NCBI GenBank assembly: GCA_950295325.1
Contig: OX485805.1
Coordinates: 36,505,501-36,569,500, forward strand
Direction of reading: 5' to 3'
Length of the DNA stretch: 64,000 bases
From: Polytrichum commune
Lineage: Eukaryota; Streptophyta; Polytrichopsida; Polytrichales; Polytrichaceae
The notes under the pieces are model-generated. The model saw nothing but the letters and a program-made list of their open reading frames with translations. It was not told the origin of the DNA and did no database searches. Shown piece by piece: positions 1 through 10,730 of the stretch. Made by a program: the position numbers and the translations under genes. Within the stretch, counting starts at the first letter, position 1, and each line of letters starts with the position of its first letter.

Positions 1-524
1 GTAGCTAAGCATGAAACCCAAACATTGCATGCCCTCATTCAACCTGAAGCTATCAACTTGACCTCAAATCAAACTTAAAACCCCTAGGCCTTGTCCAAAG
101 TGGCCATATATGCCGAGACCGAACATGAAATCTAAGCCGTTGGGCATGTCAAGACCCAAATTAAAACCAATGATTTGAGGTCAAATTTATAACCATGGTT
201 ATAGGTTCCTCAACCACGGTTATAGGTTATTTTTGTCAAAAAAATTGTCAAAAAATATTTCAATATTTAGCTCTACACCGCGGTCATAGGGCATGTTTCA
301 CCACACAAAATTTCAATATTCTAGAAAACTTACCGCTCACCGCTCGCAAAATAGTTTTTCCCTCTCTACCTGCAGGACACAACATCATGTTCTAATAAGG
401 ACCAATACATATATTGGTCCAATAAGAACCAATACAGTGTATGCCTATATGACCAAATACCGAAGCTATTAGAGGTTTAGTTTAGGTTCAGGCCATAAAC
501 ACAAGTATTAGAGAATTGTATTTG
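1..524. other. Left edge, no gene; CCGCTC heptad cluster
   Basis: AT-rich sequence with no convincing coding frame. Two 'ACGGTTATAGGT'-like words near 197-230 and a related one near 281 precede a cluster of CCGCTC heptads at 332-354 that ends GCAAAATAG. The same arrangement, in the same orientation, stands at 51119-51269 to the right of the T-A transposase. This could be the right end of another T copy lying mostly outside the window, but the body of that copy is not visible. Confidence 0.4.
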
Positions 525-1402
525 TTTCAGAAACTTCGCTTTCTCTGTCTGGGGACCGAGACAGAGTTAGGCACATATTTGAATTAGGCCCACATCACAT
601 AAGAAGCACAGATATTAGATTTCTTTTTTATTCAGACCCAAACCACATCACATCAGAAGCTCTTGTATTAGCATTTTTTTTTGTTTCAAAATCATCATTT
701 TATTTGTTTGGGGACCGACACAGACTTAGGCCCATATCTGACTTAGGCATGTCTCTCTTTGAAGCAAGTATATTAGAGTTTGATTTTTGGTTCATACCCA
801 AACCACATCACATCAGAAGCACACGTATTAGATTTTTTTTGTTTCAAAATCATCATTTTGTTTGACTCGGGACCAAGGCAGAGTTAGGCCCATATCTGAA
901 TTATGCCTGTCTCTTTTTGAATCACATATATTAGAATTTGATTTTTGGATCAGACCTAAACCACATCACATCAGAAGCACATGTATAAGAGTTTTTTGTG
1001 GTTTCAAAATCATCATTTTGTTACTCTCGGGACCGAGACAGACTTTGGCCCATATCTGACTTAGGAATGTCTCTTTTTGAAGCACATATATTAGAGTTTG
1101 ATTTTTGGTTCAGACCCAAACCACATCACATCAGAAGCTCTTGTATTAGCGTTTTTTTTTTGTTCAGATGCAACCCACATCACATCAGAAGCACATGTAT
1201 TAGATTTCTTTTTGGTTCAGATCCACACTACATTACATCAGAAGCACATGTATTAGATGTTTTTTTTGGTTTCAAAATCATCATTTTGTTTGTCTCGGGA
1301 CCGAGGCAGAGTTAGGCCCATATCTGAATTATGCCTGTCTCTTTTTGAATCACATATATTAGAATTTGATTTTGGATCAGACCTAAACCACATCACATCA
1401 GA
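525..1402. repeat. Tandem array R1, part 1 (about 157-bp unit)
   Basis: Roughly 157-bp units repeat the words CATCACATCAGAAGCAC, GTATTAGA, TCAAAATCATCATTTTGTT and TGTCTCGGGACCGAGACA. Shorter units of about 55 bp are mixed in around 594-660 and 1120-1260. The last word is an inverted repeat (TGTCTCGG, GA, CCGAGACA), so each unit could form a short hairpin. The array was once continuous with 2324-2761 and 4370-4690; two transposon insertions with target duplications split it. Short frames in it share one repeated translation and are not genes. Confidence 0.8.
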
Positions 1403-2323
1403 TGTCGCGCACCTCTCCATGAGGAGTGCCCGAAACACCATGGGCACAAGGGGGACCCCGGAGTGACACCCGGGACTTGTGGCGCCGTTGGTGAGAGGGC
1501 CCAAGTGATCCTAGTGTGGGTGAGGACCCCGGGCGTTGGGAACGCCTCCCACCCACGAAGATTAGGAGGCACAAGGGTAAGACCATGAGTTAGCTCATGA
1601 CGTGGTGATTCTAGAAAGCTCAAGAACACCTCAATCGGAGGTGTGAGCTAGGAGTTATGGCCATTTGAGTGATTCCCGGGACTGCCAAGGTTCAAACAGG
1701 CATAACTTCCCCAAGACTTGCTCAAATGGGGCAAGTGAGGAGTCCATCGGCATCTACGTGAATCGTAGATGAGGATGGAGTGGTTGGTTGTTATGATCAG
1801 ACATCATACAAGGAAGTTATGATGGTCTGAAGCTGCTGGGGGGGTTCTAGGCCCAGCAGCGAAAGGAAAATGTCCACTTGGCCCCAACTCTTGGTAGAGA
1901 GACAAGAGGTTGGTTGACGGTGGGGTAGGGGCCCCGCGTGAAGTCCTAGAGGCTTATATGGGTGAGGTGGTGTGGCCTCACCCACCCGAGGCCAAATGGC
2001 AAGGCGTCCATGGGCATTGGCCCAATGTGAGGCCATAGTTGCCTAGTATGGTTCGGGTTGTTGTAGTGTTGCTCCGGCAATGCGATGATCAACATAGGAT
2101 TGGACTTCCATGGATGAAAGTCCACATCTAAGGAATGATTACCGATTAAGGGGTGAGTCCCAAAAGCAAAGTAGGAGGGTTGGTTCCCTCCTATGAACTA
2201 TAAGGTCCGGGGTAGGAGGAGCTAACCATTAGCATGGCGGAATGTGAATGGTTAGCGCTCGTAACCTTTGCTAAAATTGAAAATTGGCAAGATTGTCAAG
2301 GGGGCTTAGCAAGGGTTGCGACA
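1403..2323 (+). mobile_element. Solo LTR of chromovirus-type family L1
   Basis: The 921-bp sequence starts TGTCGCGC, ends GTTGCGACA and is flanked by a 5-bp duplication TCAGA (1398-1402 and 2324-2328). It matches the LTRs at 14182 and 19514 over its length, so it is an LTR left by recombination of a full element. It is about 52 bp shorter than the other L1 LTRs because the segment holding the palindrome GCGCTGTCCCGGGACAGCGC is missing; GAGTG occurs at both edges of the missing piece. Orientation follows the full element at 14182. Confidence 0.92.
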
Positions 2324-2761
2324 TCAGAAGCACATGTATAAGAGTTTTTTGTGGTTTCAAAATCATCATTTTGTTTGTCTCGGGACCGAGGCAAAGTAAG
2401 GCCCATATCTGACTTAGGCATGTCTCTCTTTGAAGCAAGTACATTAGAGTTTGATTTTTGGTTCATACCCAAACCACATCACATCAAAATCACACGTATT
2501 AGATTTTTTTTGTTTCAAAATCATCATTTTATTTGTCTCGGGACCGAGGCAGAGTAAGGCCCATATCTGGCTTATGCTTGTGTCTCTTTGAAGCACATAT
2601 ATTAGAGATTGTTTTTTGGATCAGACCCAACCCTCACCACATCAGAAGCACATGTATTAGATTGATTTTTGGTTCATATCCAAACTACATCAAATCAGAT
2701 CACATGTATAACCGTTTTTTTGTATTCAAAATCATCATTCTGTTAGTCTCGGGACCGAGAC
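2324..2761. repeat. Tandem array R1, part 2
   Basis: Continuation of the 157-bp array after the solo LTR, with the same words (CATCACATCA, TCATCATTTTGTTTG, TCTCGGGACCGAG). It ends inside a hairpin word, GACCGAGAC, where L2-a is inserted. Confidence 0.8.
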
Positions 2762-3462
2762 TGTGAGCCCAAAAGGGTGCCCACATTTAGTCTTAGACCC
2801 TTGAAACGTTAGTTGATGCACTTTGAAGTAGCATGTTACTTCACAAAAATATAAAAAGAGTGAAATGTTAGTCTTAGAAGTACCATGTTGTAAGAGGCTG
2901 GGATGTGAGTTGTTATTGTGTTTTTACCTTCGGAAGGATTTGAGTGAATGAGGATAGGTAAGGAGAACTTGGATTGAGTAGTTAGTGAGTAGGCTAGTAC
3001 AAATGGATGGAGACAACCAAAGTGACTCAAGAGGCAAGTGCATTGGAATTGGGATGAATGGAGGATCACATGGAGCGCACAAGTGGACCACCTCATCATG
3101 GCCACTTAATGGGGAAGGCCCAAAGAAGAATGCAAGGTGGAGGATAAGCAAATTCTCAAAGTACCAATCAAATCACGAGTTAAGCATCGTGGTTTGAATT
3201 AAGTGGTGAGCGACGATTTGGGAAAGTAAGGGGAGAAAGTTATGGCGGCGGAAAGCGAAGGAGGCTAAGTTTGGGTTGAAGCATCCCAAGTTTGGTAAAG
3301 TGTGGTAGGTAGAAAGCCAAGGCTAGTTAAATGTTCGAATTAGGATCCTTGTTGATCATTTGAGGGAGGAAGGCTTAGAAGATAGGATTGGCGCCTACTA
3401 AGTAGGAGGAAATCTCAAGGGCTTATCGTGAGCCTTGAGGGTGCTCACCCCCTCAAGCTTAC

Positions 3463-3470
3463 TATATAAT
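3463..3470 (+). promoter_or_regulatory. Probable TATA box of L2-a
   Basis: TATATAAT lies downstream of a GTGAGCCTTGAGG stretch and upstream of a pyrimidine-rich CTCATTCTTCCCTCACTC leader. The same block in L2-c (about 45785) reads ACTATTTAAGACC. Position and context fit an LTR promoter (U3/R boundary); no experimental evidence is available. Confidence 0.5.
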
Positions 3471-3969
3471 CCCTCATTCTTCCCTCACTCATCCTCTCTT
3501 TCCTTTGTGCTCCAAGGCACCCCACGAGTTATAAGTGTGGGTGTGGGAAGCCATATTGGAGCACATGTGTGTGCTTAGTTTTTAGTTTGAGAGCCAAGGC
3601 TTGTTAGCCTTGAAGAGGGCTTGACCTCTTGGTAGAATTAGTGTTGACGTGAAGGATTTTAAAGTTAATTCATGATTCCAATTTGTGGTACTTAAAGTTC
3701 ATGTTTTGAATACACGTGGTTGCAAGTTCCATGTTTAAGAGTTGAGCACTTGATGTTGTGATGAGTGCAAAAATATACTTGTGTGGATTAGTTAGTCTTA
3801 GTGAAGTTAGGAAATTCTCTCTCCCCCTCTCCTCTCTAGGATTTTAGGATTTTAGGATTAGAGAAGAATTGTGTGATTAGAAAGGGGTTGTTAGTAGAAT
3901 TAGGGAAATTAGGTAGGAAGATTAGTTAAGGGCTTGAATAATTAGTGAGGTAGTTGGGGATTACAACTA

Positions 3970-4240
3970 CAAAGTTGTGGGTTCATGAAGGAGCTGGGTT
4001 TATGAAGGAGCTGGGTTTGTTTAGTTAGAAAGTAAAGAGCTGGGTTTATGAAGGAGCTGGGTTTGTCTAGTTAGAAAGTAAAGAGCTGGGTTTATGAAGG
4101 ACCTGAGTTTGTTTAGTTAGAAGCTAAGGAGCTGGGTTCATGAAGGAGCTGGGTTTATGAAGGAGCTGGGTTTGTTTAGTTAGAAGCTAAGAAGCTGGGT
4201 TTATGAAGGAGCTGGGTTTATGAAGGAGCTAGTTGAATCC
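3970..4240 (+). repeat. GGAGCTGGG minisatellite in L2-a
   Basis: About ten units of a 17-base word close to GAAGGAGCTGGGTTTAT alternate with TTTAGTTAGAAGCTAAG. The corresponding part of L2-b (48900-49500) is longer and holds diverged GGAGCTGGCTAA-type units, which explains much of the length difference between the copies. Confidence 0.75.
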
Positions 4241-4348
4241 AAGACCACTTGAAGGGTGAACCTTGCACTATGGACTCATCCAAGTCCAAATCCAATACCG
4301 CGGAGGAATGTGAGCCCAAACCCACTACTCGGACTACGGATGCTTAAG
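4240..4348 (+). other. Short 3' reading frame of L2-a
   Basis: A frame from the ATG near 4271 encodes about 25 residues, starting MDSSKSK and ending EECEPKPTTRTTDA. L2-b has a 70-residue version with the same start and end. The length difference is a whole number of codons, which hints at past coding constraint. Function unknown. Confidence 0.35.
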
Positions 4349-4369
4349 GGTGGGGGGTTTGGCCTCACA

Positions 4370-4690
4370 GAGACAGACTTAGGCCCATATTTGTCTTAGG
4401 CCAATCTCTCTTTTGAATCACAGATATTAGATTTTGAATTTTGGTTCAGACCCAAACTAAGACACATCAGGACACAAGTATTTGAGTTTTTTTTGGTTCA
4501 GAATCATCGCTTTGTTACTCTCTGTTCCGATACAGACTTCGGACGATCTCTCTTGGAATCACAGATATTGGATTTCTTGTTTTGGACCCATCCTAACTCA
4601 AATCAAAACACTGCTATTAAAGTCTTGTATGGAATCATCGTTGTGTTTGTCTCGGTCCCGAGACAAACAGATGCTCATTTTATTTCGGCC
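4370..4690. repeat. Tandem array R1, part 3 (diverged)
   Basis: Diverged units continue after L2-a: AGACAGACTTAGGCCCATAT, GATTTTGAATTTTGGTTCAG, TTGGTTCAGAATCATCG and finally TGTCTCGGTCCCGAGACA near 4650, a perfect version of the hairpin word. Two overlapping frames of about 110 codons (4482-4828) cross repeat and unique sequence and look spurious. Confidence 0.65.
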
Positions 4691-5045
4691 CATCTCATCT
4701 TCTTATTTCAATCCCTCTTGTTCAGAGATCTCTCGGTCGCCTGGAAAACTGATAATGATGCAGCCAATCTTTCATTCCCAATCGAAACCATTATTCTCAA
4801 AACCAAAATTCCTTATCTGAAACCCTAACACACACTAATATGATGATTTATGTTGATTTATGGTGAGTTCTGTGACTTCTTTGATTCCCCGAAACTGTTT
4901 CTTGAATAAACCTAAAGCAGCGATATGGACAAACAATCTCCAACAATGAAATATAACAACTTAAGTCCGTAATTGTTGCATCTGCAAACCCTTCAACAAG
5001 AAACACATGCAAGGAACGCCGCAGGTTTAGGGTGGGAGAGCCTAC

Positions 5046-5801
5046 CTCTTCCCCGAATTGCAGCTCTTCATTACCCATGTTACCTTCGCAGAGGTCAACA
5101 ACATCAGCGTCGCAATCGAATTCTCCTACGCTCTGTGAAGTAGAAATGTCCTTTGCTCAGTAGCTATGAAGTTGCCTTAAGAATCTATTAGCATTGAAAA
5201 GGAACCTTACCCTAAACCCTAAACCCTACAACTCACAAATTCAAAACAATCTTTACATACCTGTTGCTCGCTATGATCTGATGTTGAGGCACTCGAGGCT
5301 GCCCCAGGTTGAAGCTGTGTCTGAGTCATTCCCTGTTCCAGATGCCGAGGCCACATCGATGTCACATTCGAACACCGAATATTGAAAAAACCATAAATGA
5401 GCTGATAACATTGCCCACACAACAAGGTAATTTAATGGGTCGCTACTGTTCTAACTTTCCGTGTTAGTTGTTAACATTACAATTGCAAATAAAAATATAT
5501 CATTAGGTATGTAGATAAACAACACCTCACTGCCCCCTTTGTCAACTAAGTTGTCTTCCTCTGGTACTGGAAATAAAACGATTGGAGCTACCACTGAGAC
5601 ATCAAACGTCTTTTCCCCTTTGGAACCTCTACCTGTACCCCTAGAAGAATTAACCGCCCGTCTACCCATTGTTGACCGCAAGCTGTACGGCGTCACTAAG
5701 CTCTCTATTGATTCTAACCTTTTCCTTCTCTCAATACGCCTCTGTTTTTCTATAGTCCTCCTAACTTCTCTATCTGCTCTTGCTCTCGACCTAGTTATCA
5801 T
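5046..5801 (-). CDS. T-A divergent gene: basic/acidic nuclear-type protein, 5' part
   Basis: Three predicted exons, 5801-5526 (92 codons), 5401-5261 (47) and 5132-5046 (29), have GT-AG borders and all join in phase 0. Exon 1 starts MITRSRARADREVRR and is strongly basic (RRIERRKR); exon 3 is acidic (EFDCDADVVDLCE ... NEELQFGEE). No domain is recognised. The frame stays open after a GTAGGC donor and no further exon is visible up to the R1 array, so the gene is cut off or continues through the array. It is transcribed away from ORF1 of the same T copy. The gene at 25637 has the same position in T-B and a similar composition, but only weak sequence similarity. Confidence 0.55.
5210..5227. repeat. 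Interstitial telomere-type repeat
   Basis: Three units of CCCTAAA (plant-type TTTAGGG on the other strand) lie in the second predicted intron of the minus-strand gene. Too short to be a telomere; a mark of plant-type telomerase. Confidence 0.8.
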
Positions 5802-6213
5802 CTCTTACAATACTGAAGCAAACAGATCTTATATATCATTGTCAAGTCTATCATCGTTAACATCTATGCTCAATCATTATGTCCACATTATCTAAGATTT
5901 GGACAATTAATTTAGAATTTTTGGAATTATTAGAGGGTTCATCCTCACTGCAATAATAAACTATAAATGCCTGCGCCAATACCTAATTTACATAATCGTC
6001 ATGTCATGTCGATTATTTTGTGGCGATAAAGTAATGACTATTATTGTAGTACATTCTAATCCTTGATGAACAGGTTGTCCAGAATTGACGTTAATACATA
6101 TTGACTATTAATTGATCTATCATAGATTCTTGCATTGGTGTCTACCCTATGTGTATATAATACCCAACTACTTGTACCCATTTCTTCATCTCATCTCATC
6201 ATATTCTTCTTCA
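5802..6213. promoter_or_regulatory. Bidirectional promoter region of T-A
   Basis: The 412 bases separate the divergent starts at 5801 (minus) and 6214 (plus). A TATA element TATATAAT lies at about 6154-6161, 53 bases before the ORF1 ATG. The block from TACATTCTAATCC to GCATTGGTGTCTACCCTA and the TATA are conserved in T-B on the opposite strand (25030-25160), which supports function. No TATA is obvious for the minus-strand gene. Confidence 0.6.
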
Positions 6214-6642
6214 ATGGGTGCTGACTCAAGTCTCCCAAGCCTTGTTCCTTTAGGGTCTACTAGTTCATCTCAAATTCACTGCACGTTATCGAATGATGGT
6301 TTTTCGGACGTCAACAACAAGAAGATTGCCAACCCACCTGACTCCTCAGTTACTCCGGCGGTCGTGGTTCACATTTCACATGCACGGACTCCATCTTTGC
6401 AAGCGGATGTTTCAACGCTGATACAGGACAAGTCTACTTTACAGAGTCATGCCTATTCTAGAGTAGGGGTTATTAAACCAGACACTTACTCTAGATCTCT
6501 ATTAAGGAGCGCCCCACGTCCCATAGATTAGAAACTCGGTTGCGCAGGATGCACTGCAGTTCATAGTTTAGGGATTGACCATTGTCATAAACATGACGAT
6601 GACAAAAATGGCAAAGGGCCCCATAAGCGTCTTCGTCGTTAA
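6214..6642 (+). pseudogene. T-A ORF1, interrupted by one stop codon
   Basis: ATG at 6214 opens a frame beginning MGADSSLPSLVPLGS. It is clearly homologous to the intact 139-residue ORF1 of T-B: shared cores include PAVVVH, PSLQADV, DKSTLQSHAYSR and the C-terminal CTAVHSLGIDHCHKHD. In T-A a TAG at 6529-6531 interrupts the frame beside a 9-base insertion, and the remaining 37 codons stay in phase to the TAA at 6640. The C-terminus has a CxxC...HCHKH cluster that may bind zinc, and a basic tail. Role unknown; its fixed place before the transposase in both copies suggests an accessory transposition protein. Confidence 0.7.
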
Positions 6643-7084
6643 ACACAATGTGGCATTCTACATTTTAGTCTTCATTGTTGCCGAGCTACTATCATGTTCT
6701 CCACATTATTCGTGGCGGCCGTCATTCTTATGGCCTTGTTTGCCAATAATGTTTAGAATGTTTGTTTGTTTTTGGAATTTACTATTTGAAAACAGGTAAA
6801 CATAACAACTTGTCAGTGTCTATGATACGCCCACATCTTTTGCTTTGTTTATATTGGAATATTATGTTTGAAATAGATATCGGTTTCTTACATATCTCGG
6901 ACTTACATCTAAAGTTGGGTTTTGAGCCGTCTTTCAGCTTGCTCTGCATGAATCTCTATTAACTTTTGAAATTTCCATTACTGGGACATAATTACCTGTT
7001 TGCACTGTAATTTCTTTTCTGTTATATATTCATGCCATTTCAATGTTCATAGTACTTGTTTTGTTCAGAGTCCTTTGGAATACT
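6643..7084 (+). other. ORF1-transposase spacer and leader of T-A
   Basis: AT-rich sequence with no long frame. A TTTTGTTCAG acceptor-like site lies just before the transposase start and the matching T-B region is likewise non-coding. This may be an intergenic spacer, or an intron if ORF1 and transposase share a transcript. Confidence 0.45.
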
Positions 7085-8891
7085 ATGGCCCTGCTTCGTG
7101 CTGAACATCATTCTGTTCCGGTCCTCTTTCCATTAGGTGAAGACGGTCATGCTATAGTCACTTGCACAACATTAGGTTTGAAGTTTCAGTATCGTGAGGT
7201 CACTATCTTTGTCGAAGAAGAGGTTTTTGACGATCATATCGGTCTAGTTTCACATGCAATTCGTCAGACTAGAGTAGAGAATGACGTCGGTGCGTTCTGG
7301 TTGCTGAAGCCTGGAAAATATCGTGTATATGGAGTCTCGGAGTCTATGTTAGAGTGTTCGACTGAACTTATTACACCTAGGGAGTCGTCCACTGTTAGCG
7401 TTGAGAGACCTGTGTTGTCTAAGGTCAAAATTGAGCCCAGTCTAAATACAATTTATGAGTTGAGTGATGATTCCGATGGCAATGTTGAATTCCTAAAATC
7501 AGAGAGGAAAGTCCCAGCTTCGCTCTCTACAGAAGCAGTTTGCAAGGAAACAACTCCTCCTGCTAGTCCGTCTCGTAATCCTGGTCAGTCCAAGGTTGTC
7601 GCAAGTCCTGTTGTCAGCATCGTTCATTCATTGATGCGCCTTGGAGCTTGTAAGCGGTCCAAAAGTGTGTTATCTCGTATTAACTTTGATGCCATCCGAC
7701 TCCAACATGTTGATTACCTTCCCCCTCGTTACGATGGGGACGTTATCTTCGAATTTCCACCTTTAGGTGACCATGGCCAGAATACAAAGGCCAAGCTGCT
7801 TCGTGGAATGGATAGAAGGTACGATGGCCATGCTTGGTCTCGCACAATTACATCCAATATTCAGAATGATCTCAAGCTTTTGTTTCGTACATCTTCTTGT
7901 TTGGGCCACCTCCGTTGCGACAATCCTGCTTGTGAGTATCTTCAGCGAGACCACATGACTTCCAAAGTGAATGAAACAAAGTGGGAAGGATTGTCTGAGA
8001 AATTGTTTGAAGTAGGGTCCAAGCCTCCCACTGGTTCAACCGTTGTTTGCAAATCCTGTAACGTCCCTCCCACCTGTGTTGCTCTGTACACTGCCAAGAT
8101 CAACTATGTTACTGGGACACCTCACATGACGAGGGTTTGTGTGCACTTGGGATCTCATGCCCATCCTGTCAAGTCAGGTGATCATCGGGACTTCATCGAT
8201 TTGACAGACAGCTTGATTGGGGATCAAGTCGAACGCACCCCATCAGCCACTCGCTCCGCTATTGTGCTCGAAACTGCAAAGGAAATACTGGGCCCACTCC
8301 TCCTTGCTAAAGAAGGTGAACCGCAGAAGATCTTGGAGCAGGACGAGCTGCAAGTTATTTTCGATCGGTGTAAGCACCTCACCTCGCCCAACATTCGTAA
8401 CGCAGTCACCACTTTCAGGACTATGCATCGCTTTGGAGTCATGGACAGTATTACCAAGTTACGCGGTGCTAGCAATTGGAGGTTCGTGCAGCAGAATAGG
8501 TTTCCAGGGCAAGGAGCGGACATGGACAAGGTATTTGTCTTCAAGATGTCTGAAGTTGGACCGGGTAGCGGAGTCGACCTGGTCAAACGAATGCAACCCG
8601 GTGGTGACTTGGAGAACTCCTGGATAATGTTTGACCATGTCAAACGGGTCAGGTCGTGGACGACAATGGCTTGCCATGTGTACGATTGTACGTATTGCCG
8701 TGTCATGACCATCGCAGTATGCGACATGCAGTCTGAAGATGTTGCAGCCCAGTCAGTCGTATGGAAGAACCTGAACGCTCTCATGGCTCAACATGGAGTG
8801 GACAAAGTCAATTTTAAAGGTTTCATGGCCGACAGTGCCCAAGCCAACTGGAATGTTGTTCGAATCATATACGGAAGTGGAGATGCGTCTG
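7085..8891 (+). CDS. T-A transposase, exon 1 first part (split by L2-c)
   Basis: Start ATG at 7085 (MALLRAEHH) is chosen because T-B aligns from the same point (MAILRADGE). Residues about 245-360 form a Cys/His DNA-binding region: CLGHLRCDNPAC, CKSCNVPPTC and HLGSHAHP, resembling the WRKY/GCM/FLYWCH zinc-finger group found in MULE transposases. Then follow a catalytic core with Asp near 534 (HVYDCTYC) and Asp near 583 (FMADSAQANW). An acidic Ser-rich linker lies at about 140-170. The frame is open to the insertion point at 8891, where L2-c (TSD GTCTG) interrupts it; it resumes at 46629. MULE-like assignment rests on motif order; the exact superfamily is uncertain. Confidence 0.85.
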
Positions 8892-8964
8892 TGTGAGCCC
8901 AAAATGATGCCCACATGTGTTGTTAATACTTGTAAAACGTTACAAGTGATGTTTTTATGATTTA
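8892..8964 (+). mobile_element. L2-c, left piece
   Basis: Begins TGTGAGCCC directly after the duplication GTCTG (8887-8891). It aligns with the first 70 bases of L2-a and L2-b (GCCCACAT, then AACGTTA) and then stops where the inverted end of insertion E begins. Its other half is at 45509-46623. Confidence 0.8.
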
Positions 8965-9617
8965 ACACTATATTCGTTAAATTGAGACTTTTTGGGCATT
9001 TTGAGACATTCACAGAAATAAGAACAAAGATAAATGGAACACATATTGGTGAAAGTTGTAAGATGCGAACACTTTGAAGCGGCTGTTTAGACCAAGAACC
9101 CCATTAATAATTCATATTTGTGATGGTATAGGGTGGGCAATCGAAACCTTAGACCAAATTGAAGGGGACATCTTAAAACATTCATATTAATGCACACAAA
9201 ATATGAGAGCTTGAATTTTATGACTATTAACACTATATTCGGTAATTGGAGACTTTTTGTTGATTATGAGACTATATAAGGATGCACATTTCAAAATTGG
9301 ACCAGTAATGACGACTAAAAATCCCATATGTATAATGGTATGCTACTATTATTATACATAAAGGCATGAAAGTGAACAAAAATGTGAGGCATACATGAAA
9401 ATAGTTGCGTATGAAATGGCAACTCGTTATGAATGGAAGGGAAGATGCGAAGAATGAATGGAAGTTGAATGAATTAATTGGGATTGAAATACAATTATAA
9501 TGGAGATACCATCAATGTCTTGAGTAACTTGGAATAGCATAGAAAGTAAGCACTTAAATATGTTCTACACCTAAGCCCATTTAGGGAGTCCGTCCCACTA
9601 GTACGCTTCTAGTCACA
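8965..9617. other. Left terminal region of E
   Basis: AT-rich non-coding sequence. Two copies of the end motif, at 8964 and 9228, are each followed by GAGACTTTTTG and a later TGAGAC. This subterminal duplication may bind the transposase or may be the scar of a smaller related insertion. Confidence 0.5.
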
Positions 9618-10525
9618 CTAGTCCGACCCACTATTTTTTTTTGCGGCTAAGTCCTTTTTTTTGGCGGCCTCCATGGCTCTAAAAATCTCAGTCCCACGAC
9701 CTAATCCTTGTGTGTTGCCTGGATAGGAATATGTGTCGTTCTTGCATGTTTCAGGACGCGCTCCCGAATTGTACGAGGTGGTATTATAAGTAGAATACGA
9801 GGGCGTTTGCGAAAGGGAACGTCTTGCGCTTCTCCGGAGGGCCAGACAACGATCGGACTCGGAAGATGCGGCCTTGAGGGCGTGCCTATCCAAGGAGGAC
9901 GTGGAGGAGGGCCGGGCACCAAGCGAGCGGGTAGCCACCTGCGAAACAACGTCATAGGAAGATAAGAATAGGAATGGAGTGGGGAAAATAATGAGGGCGG
10001 TTTGGGATGGGCGCTCGTAAAGAGAACGGCACGCACACGGAAGACAACCAAAGCAAAAGCGGGAAAGGGGTTCAGGGTTGAGGAGGGCACCTTGGCTTTG
10101 GGGACGTCCATGCGGGGAACGGTGGGAACGAGGGGGGCGTCGACGGGAGCATCTGGAGCCGATGGAACTATTGCAATTATGTTGGATGGCGGGGGGGAGT
10201 CGAGGCGTGGAGGGCCCACGATCGCGGAGGACGTTGCGGGGGGAGGAACGGAGTCGGCGGGGGAGGTGTGGCAACAGGGGCCTTCCATGCGGAGACGCCG
10301 GCTCGGCCCGCGACGAGCGACGGCGTCGTCCCTCGAGGGCGAGAGGTGTCCCAAACGAACGAGCGTCCGTTTCTCCTTGGAGAGGGGGGAGGGCGACGGG
10401 GCGTACGCGCGGGGGACAAGTGGTGGGGGCGGGCTGTTGACGACGCCGTCGTCGATGCCGACGTCGCGGGAGTAATCCACGGCCGAGGCCGCGTCGACCG
10501 CCGAGAAGTGGTAGAGGGATGGCAT
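9618..10525 (-). CDS. E-encoded Ser/Pro-rich protein, two exons
   Basis: Exons 10525-10049 and 9938-9618 have GT-AG borders and join in phase 0, giving 265 residues. The ATG at 10525 (MPSLYHFSAVDAAS) is the first in the frame after an upstream TGA. The protein is Pro/Ser-rich and probably disordered, with a basic second exon (LRRSARRSLSQT) and a Lys-rich end (FRAMEAAKKKDLAAKK). No domain is recognised. It follows the FCP1-like gene on the same strand. Several other frames are open here because the region is GC-rich; this one is preferred for its splice logic and composition, but it remains a prediction. Confidence 0.45.
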
Positions 10526-10730
10526 TTGGAAGTCCGTGACGTCGCGGGAAGGGGAGGCAGGGGGCGAGAGGGGACGGGAAGGGCCGTCGACCACGGGGGC
10601 GTCTCATATGGGGGCAGACTATGGGCAAGAACAACAACAACAACAATCACAACAACAAAAGACATCCAAAAACGGAGCAAGCATTAGTAAATGTGAACCA
10701 CATGATACAAAGCAAAGACATGGAGGCATT

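Larger units (their letters stand above)
2762..4369 (+). mobile_element. L2-a, solo-LTR-like insertion
   Basis: The 1608-bp unit begins TGTGAGCCC, ends GGCCTCACA and is flanked by GAGAC on both sides (2757-2761, 4370-4374). TG...CA ends with a 5-bp duplication are the signature of LTR-retrotransposon integration. It is homologous to L2-b (47885-50201) and to the two outer pieces of L2-c. No polyprotein is present, so it is a solo LTR or a very short non-autonomous element. It carries a TATA box, a GGAGCTGGG minisatellite and, at its 3' end, a 25-codon reading frame related to one in L2-b. Confidence 0.85.

Noticed and set aside
5451-5895. Plus-strand 118-codon frame at 5539
   Set aside because: Antisense shadow of the minus-strand exon 1 of the T-A divergent gene, which has the coding-like composition and good donors.
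10002-10687. Several plus-strand frames over the Ser/Pro-rich gene
   Set aside because: The region is GC-rich so all frames are open; only the minus-strand pair has matching splice sites and phase.
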